Source: Candidatus Acetothermia bacterium (GTDB lineage Bacteria > Bipolaricaulota > Bipolaricaulia > Bipolaricaulales > Bipolaricaulaceae). From it: a stretch of DNA of 7,097 nt. The number at the start of each line of letters is the position of its first letter. The stretch's first letter is position 1. The stretch covers positions 1 through 7,097 of the forward strand of contig PUMK01000287.1 in the NCBI GenBank assembly GCA_003551325.1, given 5' to 3'. A model generated the notes under the pieces. The model saw only the letters and a program-made list of their open reading frames with translations. It was not told where the DNA came from and did not search any database. This document shows, piece after piece, positions 6,513-7,097 of this stretch. The position numbers and the translations under genes were made by a program.

Positions 6513-6856
6513 CCGCGCAGCTCCCGAATCTTGCCCGCGTCGAGCGTTCCCCGGTGGCGGTGGATCACCACAGCAAACGTGAGCAGAAGCGCCGTGGTGG
6601 CCATCCCAATCACAATCGAGGTCAGGGTCAGTGCCTGTGGCGTGGGCATCACCATGGGAGCGTCGGCCGGGGCGAACGTGTAGATCGGGGCAATTCCGCC
6701 CCGCACGTACCCGAGCGAAACCAGGAACAGGTTCACCCCGTTCTCGATGAGCACGATCCCCACTGCCAGCTTGATGAGGTTACGACGTGTCATCAGCGTC
6801 CACAGTCCCAGCACCACAAGCACCATGCTCACCACAAACGGCAGGTTACCGATCAT
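6509..6856 (-). CDS. mbhG: Mrp-type membrane subunit MbhG (MrpC/NuoK family)
   Basis: The 115-residue protein has three membrane helices (about 4-22, 27-49 and 74-98). Family marks are RRNLIKLAVGIVLIENGVN with Glu38 in the second helix, a GGIAPIY loop (53-59), and PTPQALTLTSIVIG leading into helix 3 (71-84), then HRGTLDAGKIREL at the C-terminus. These are typical of MrpC/MnhC and the related NuoK. In Mrp and Mbh complexes this subunit belongs to the cation-translocating module, where the buried glutamate is a likely ion-path residue. The ATG at 6856 is chosen for the GGAGG 5 nt upstream and the fit to family N-termini. An in-frame start at 6889 would add 11 residues (MCFFWGCLEAG) that look unlike the family. 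It overlaps mbhF by 11 nt. Confidence 0.92.
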   Translation of the reverse strand: MIGNLPFVVSMVLVVLGLWTLMTRRNLIKLAVGIVLIENGVNLFLVSLGYVRGGIAPIYTFAPADAPMVMPTPQALTLTSIVIGMATTALLLTFAVVIHRHRGTLDAGKIRELRG

Positions 6857-7097
6857 CCCCGCCTCCAAACAGCCCCAGAAGAAGCACAATCGAACCGAGG
6901 CCCGCCAGGACCTTCAGGCCCACAGCCCAGTTCATGAGCGGCAGCATGCCCCCTGTCTCCAGCAACCCAGGGTTCGGACCCGTCGGCACGGGCTGACCGA
7001 ACAGGCCACCCGTACCGGCAAGTGCGTTGTAGAAGAACGTCACCCCGATCCCCAGGAACGCCAGCACCGCGAACGCCAACGCTCCCACATCCTCGAG
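6846..7097 (-). CDS. mbhF: Mrp-type membrane subunit MbhF (MrpB family), 3' part only
   Basis: Only the last 83 residues are in the window; the frame is open through the right edge (reading LEDVGALAFAV at the border). A GTG at 7088 in this frame is therefore not taken as the real start. The C-terminal part has the MrpB/MnhB pattern: a hydrophobic helix, an extracytoplasmic-type loop, then ETGGMLPLMNWAVGLKVLAG leading into the final helix and a short GGGDDR tail. The GG.LPL.N.AVGLKV motif is the strongest mark. In Mrp/Mbh complexes this subunit is part of the cation-translocating membrane module. Position before mbhG fits the mbh order. The stop overlaps the mbhG start by 11 nt. Some uncertainty remains between MbhF-like and other MrpB-like naming because the N-terminal half is missing. 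Confidence 0.82.
   Translation of the reverse strand, partial: LEDVGALAFAVLAFLGIGVTFFYNALAGTGGLFGQPVPTGPNPGLLETGGMLPLMNWAVGLKVLAGLGSIVLLLGLFGGGDDR
6862..6866 (-). promoter_or_regulatory. Ribosome binding site deciding the mbhG start
   Basis: GGAGG on the minus strand, 5 nt before the ATG at 6856, located within the 3' end of mbhF. It supports the 115-residue form of MbhG rather than one starting at 6889. Confidence 0.65.

Noticed and set aside
1..7097. CRISPR arrays, tRNA/rRNA genes, insertion sequences, inverted repeats
   Set aside because: No direct-repeat spacing, transposase frame or RNA gene pattern was seen on reading; the whole window is filled with coding sequence.

Overview
The window carries two convergent transcription units. 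A short plus-strand pair (1-1115) encodes a small unidentified membrane protein and a patatin-like phospholipase. A long minus-strand operon (1079-7097, read right to left) encodes most of a membrane-bound, ion-translocating [NiFe] hydrogenase of the Mbh type (group 4). The operon is cut by the right edge of the window, inside its first visible gene.

Minus-strand layout in transcription order: mbhF (MrpB-like, 3' part only), mbhG (MrpC/NuoK-like), mbhH (MrpD/NuoL-M-N-like antiporter), mbhI (small two-helix linker subunit), mbhJ (NuoB-like small subunit), mbhK (NuoC-like), mbhL (NuoD-like [NiFe] large subunit), mbhM (NuoH-like) and mbhN (NuoI-like ferredoxin). This order F-G-H-I-J-K-L-M-N matches the order I recall for the Pyrococcus/Thermococcus mbh operon. 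The expected mbhA-E would lie beyond the right edge. Genes are packed with 4-nt ATGA overlaps, longer overlaps, or gaps of 1-8 nt, and most have a clear GGAGG-type ribosome binding site, so the unit looks translationally coupled.

How the parts should work together (family knowledge plus inference): reduced ferredoxin gives electrons to the two [4Fe-4S] clusters of MbhN. They pass to the single cluster of MbhJ and then to the [NiFe] site of MbhL, where protons are reduced to H2. MbhM anchors this arm in the membrane. The Mrp-type subunits F, G, H and I, with the missing A-E, use the energy to move H+ and/or Na+. All cysteine ligands expected for the clusters and the [NiFe] site are present. 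This argues for a real hydrogenase rather than complex I or the sulfane reductase Mbs/Mbx.

The organism is most likely an anaerobic, ferredoxin-based fermenter. The DNA is GC-rich (roughly 60% by eye), higher than typical Thermococcales, and the RssA/NTE-like patatin has a bacterial look. A bacterium that has an archaeal-style Mbh is therefore my preferred reading; uncultured GC-rich anaerobic lineages such as Bipolaricaulota/Acetothermia are possible, but this is a guess. No RNA genes, mobile elements, CRISPR arrays or clear terminators were seen, and no gene-free stretch longer than about 20 bases exists. The most unusual points are the tail-to-tail overlap of the phospholipase and mbhN genes, substitutions of central ion-path residues in MbhH, and an extra cysteine inside the nickel-binding motif of MbhL. 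I did not find an undescribed multi-gene system.
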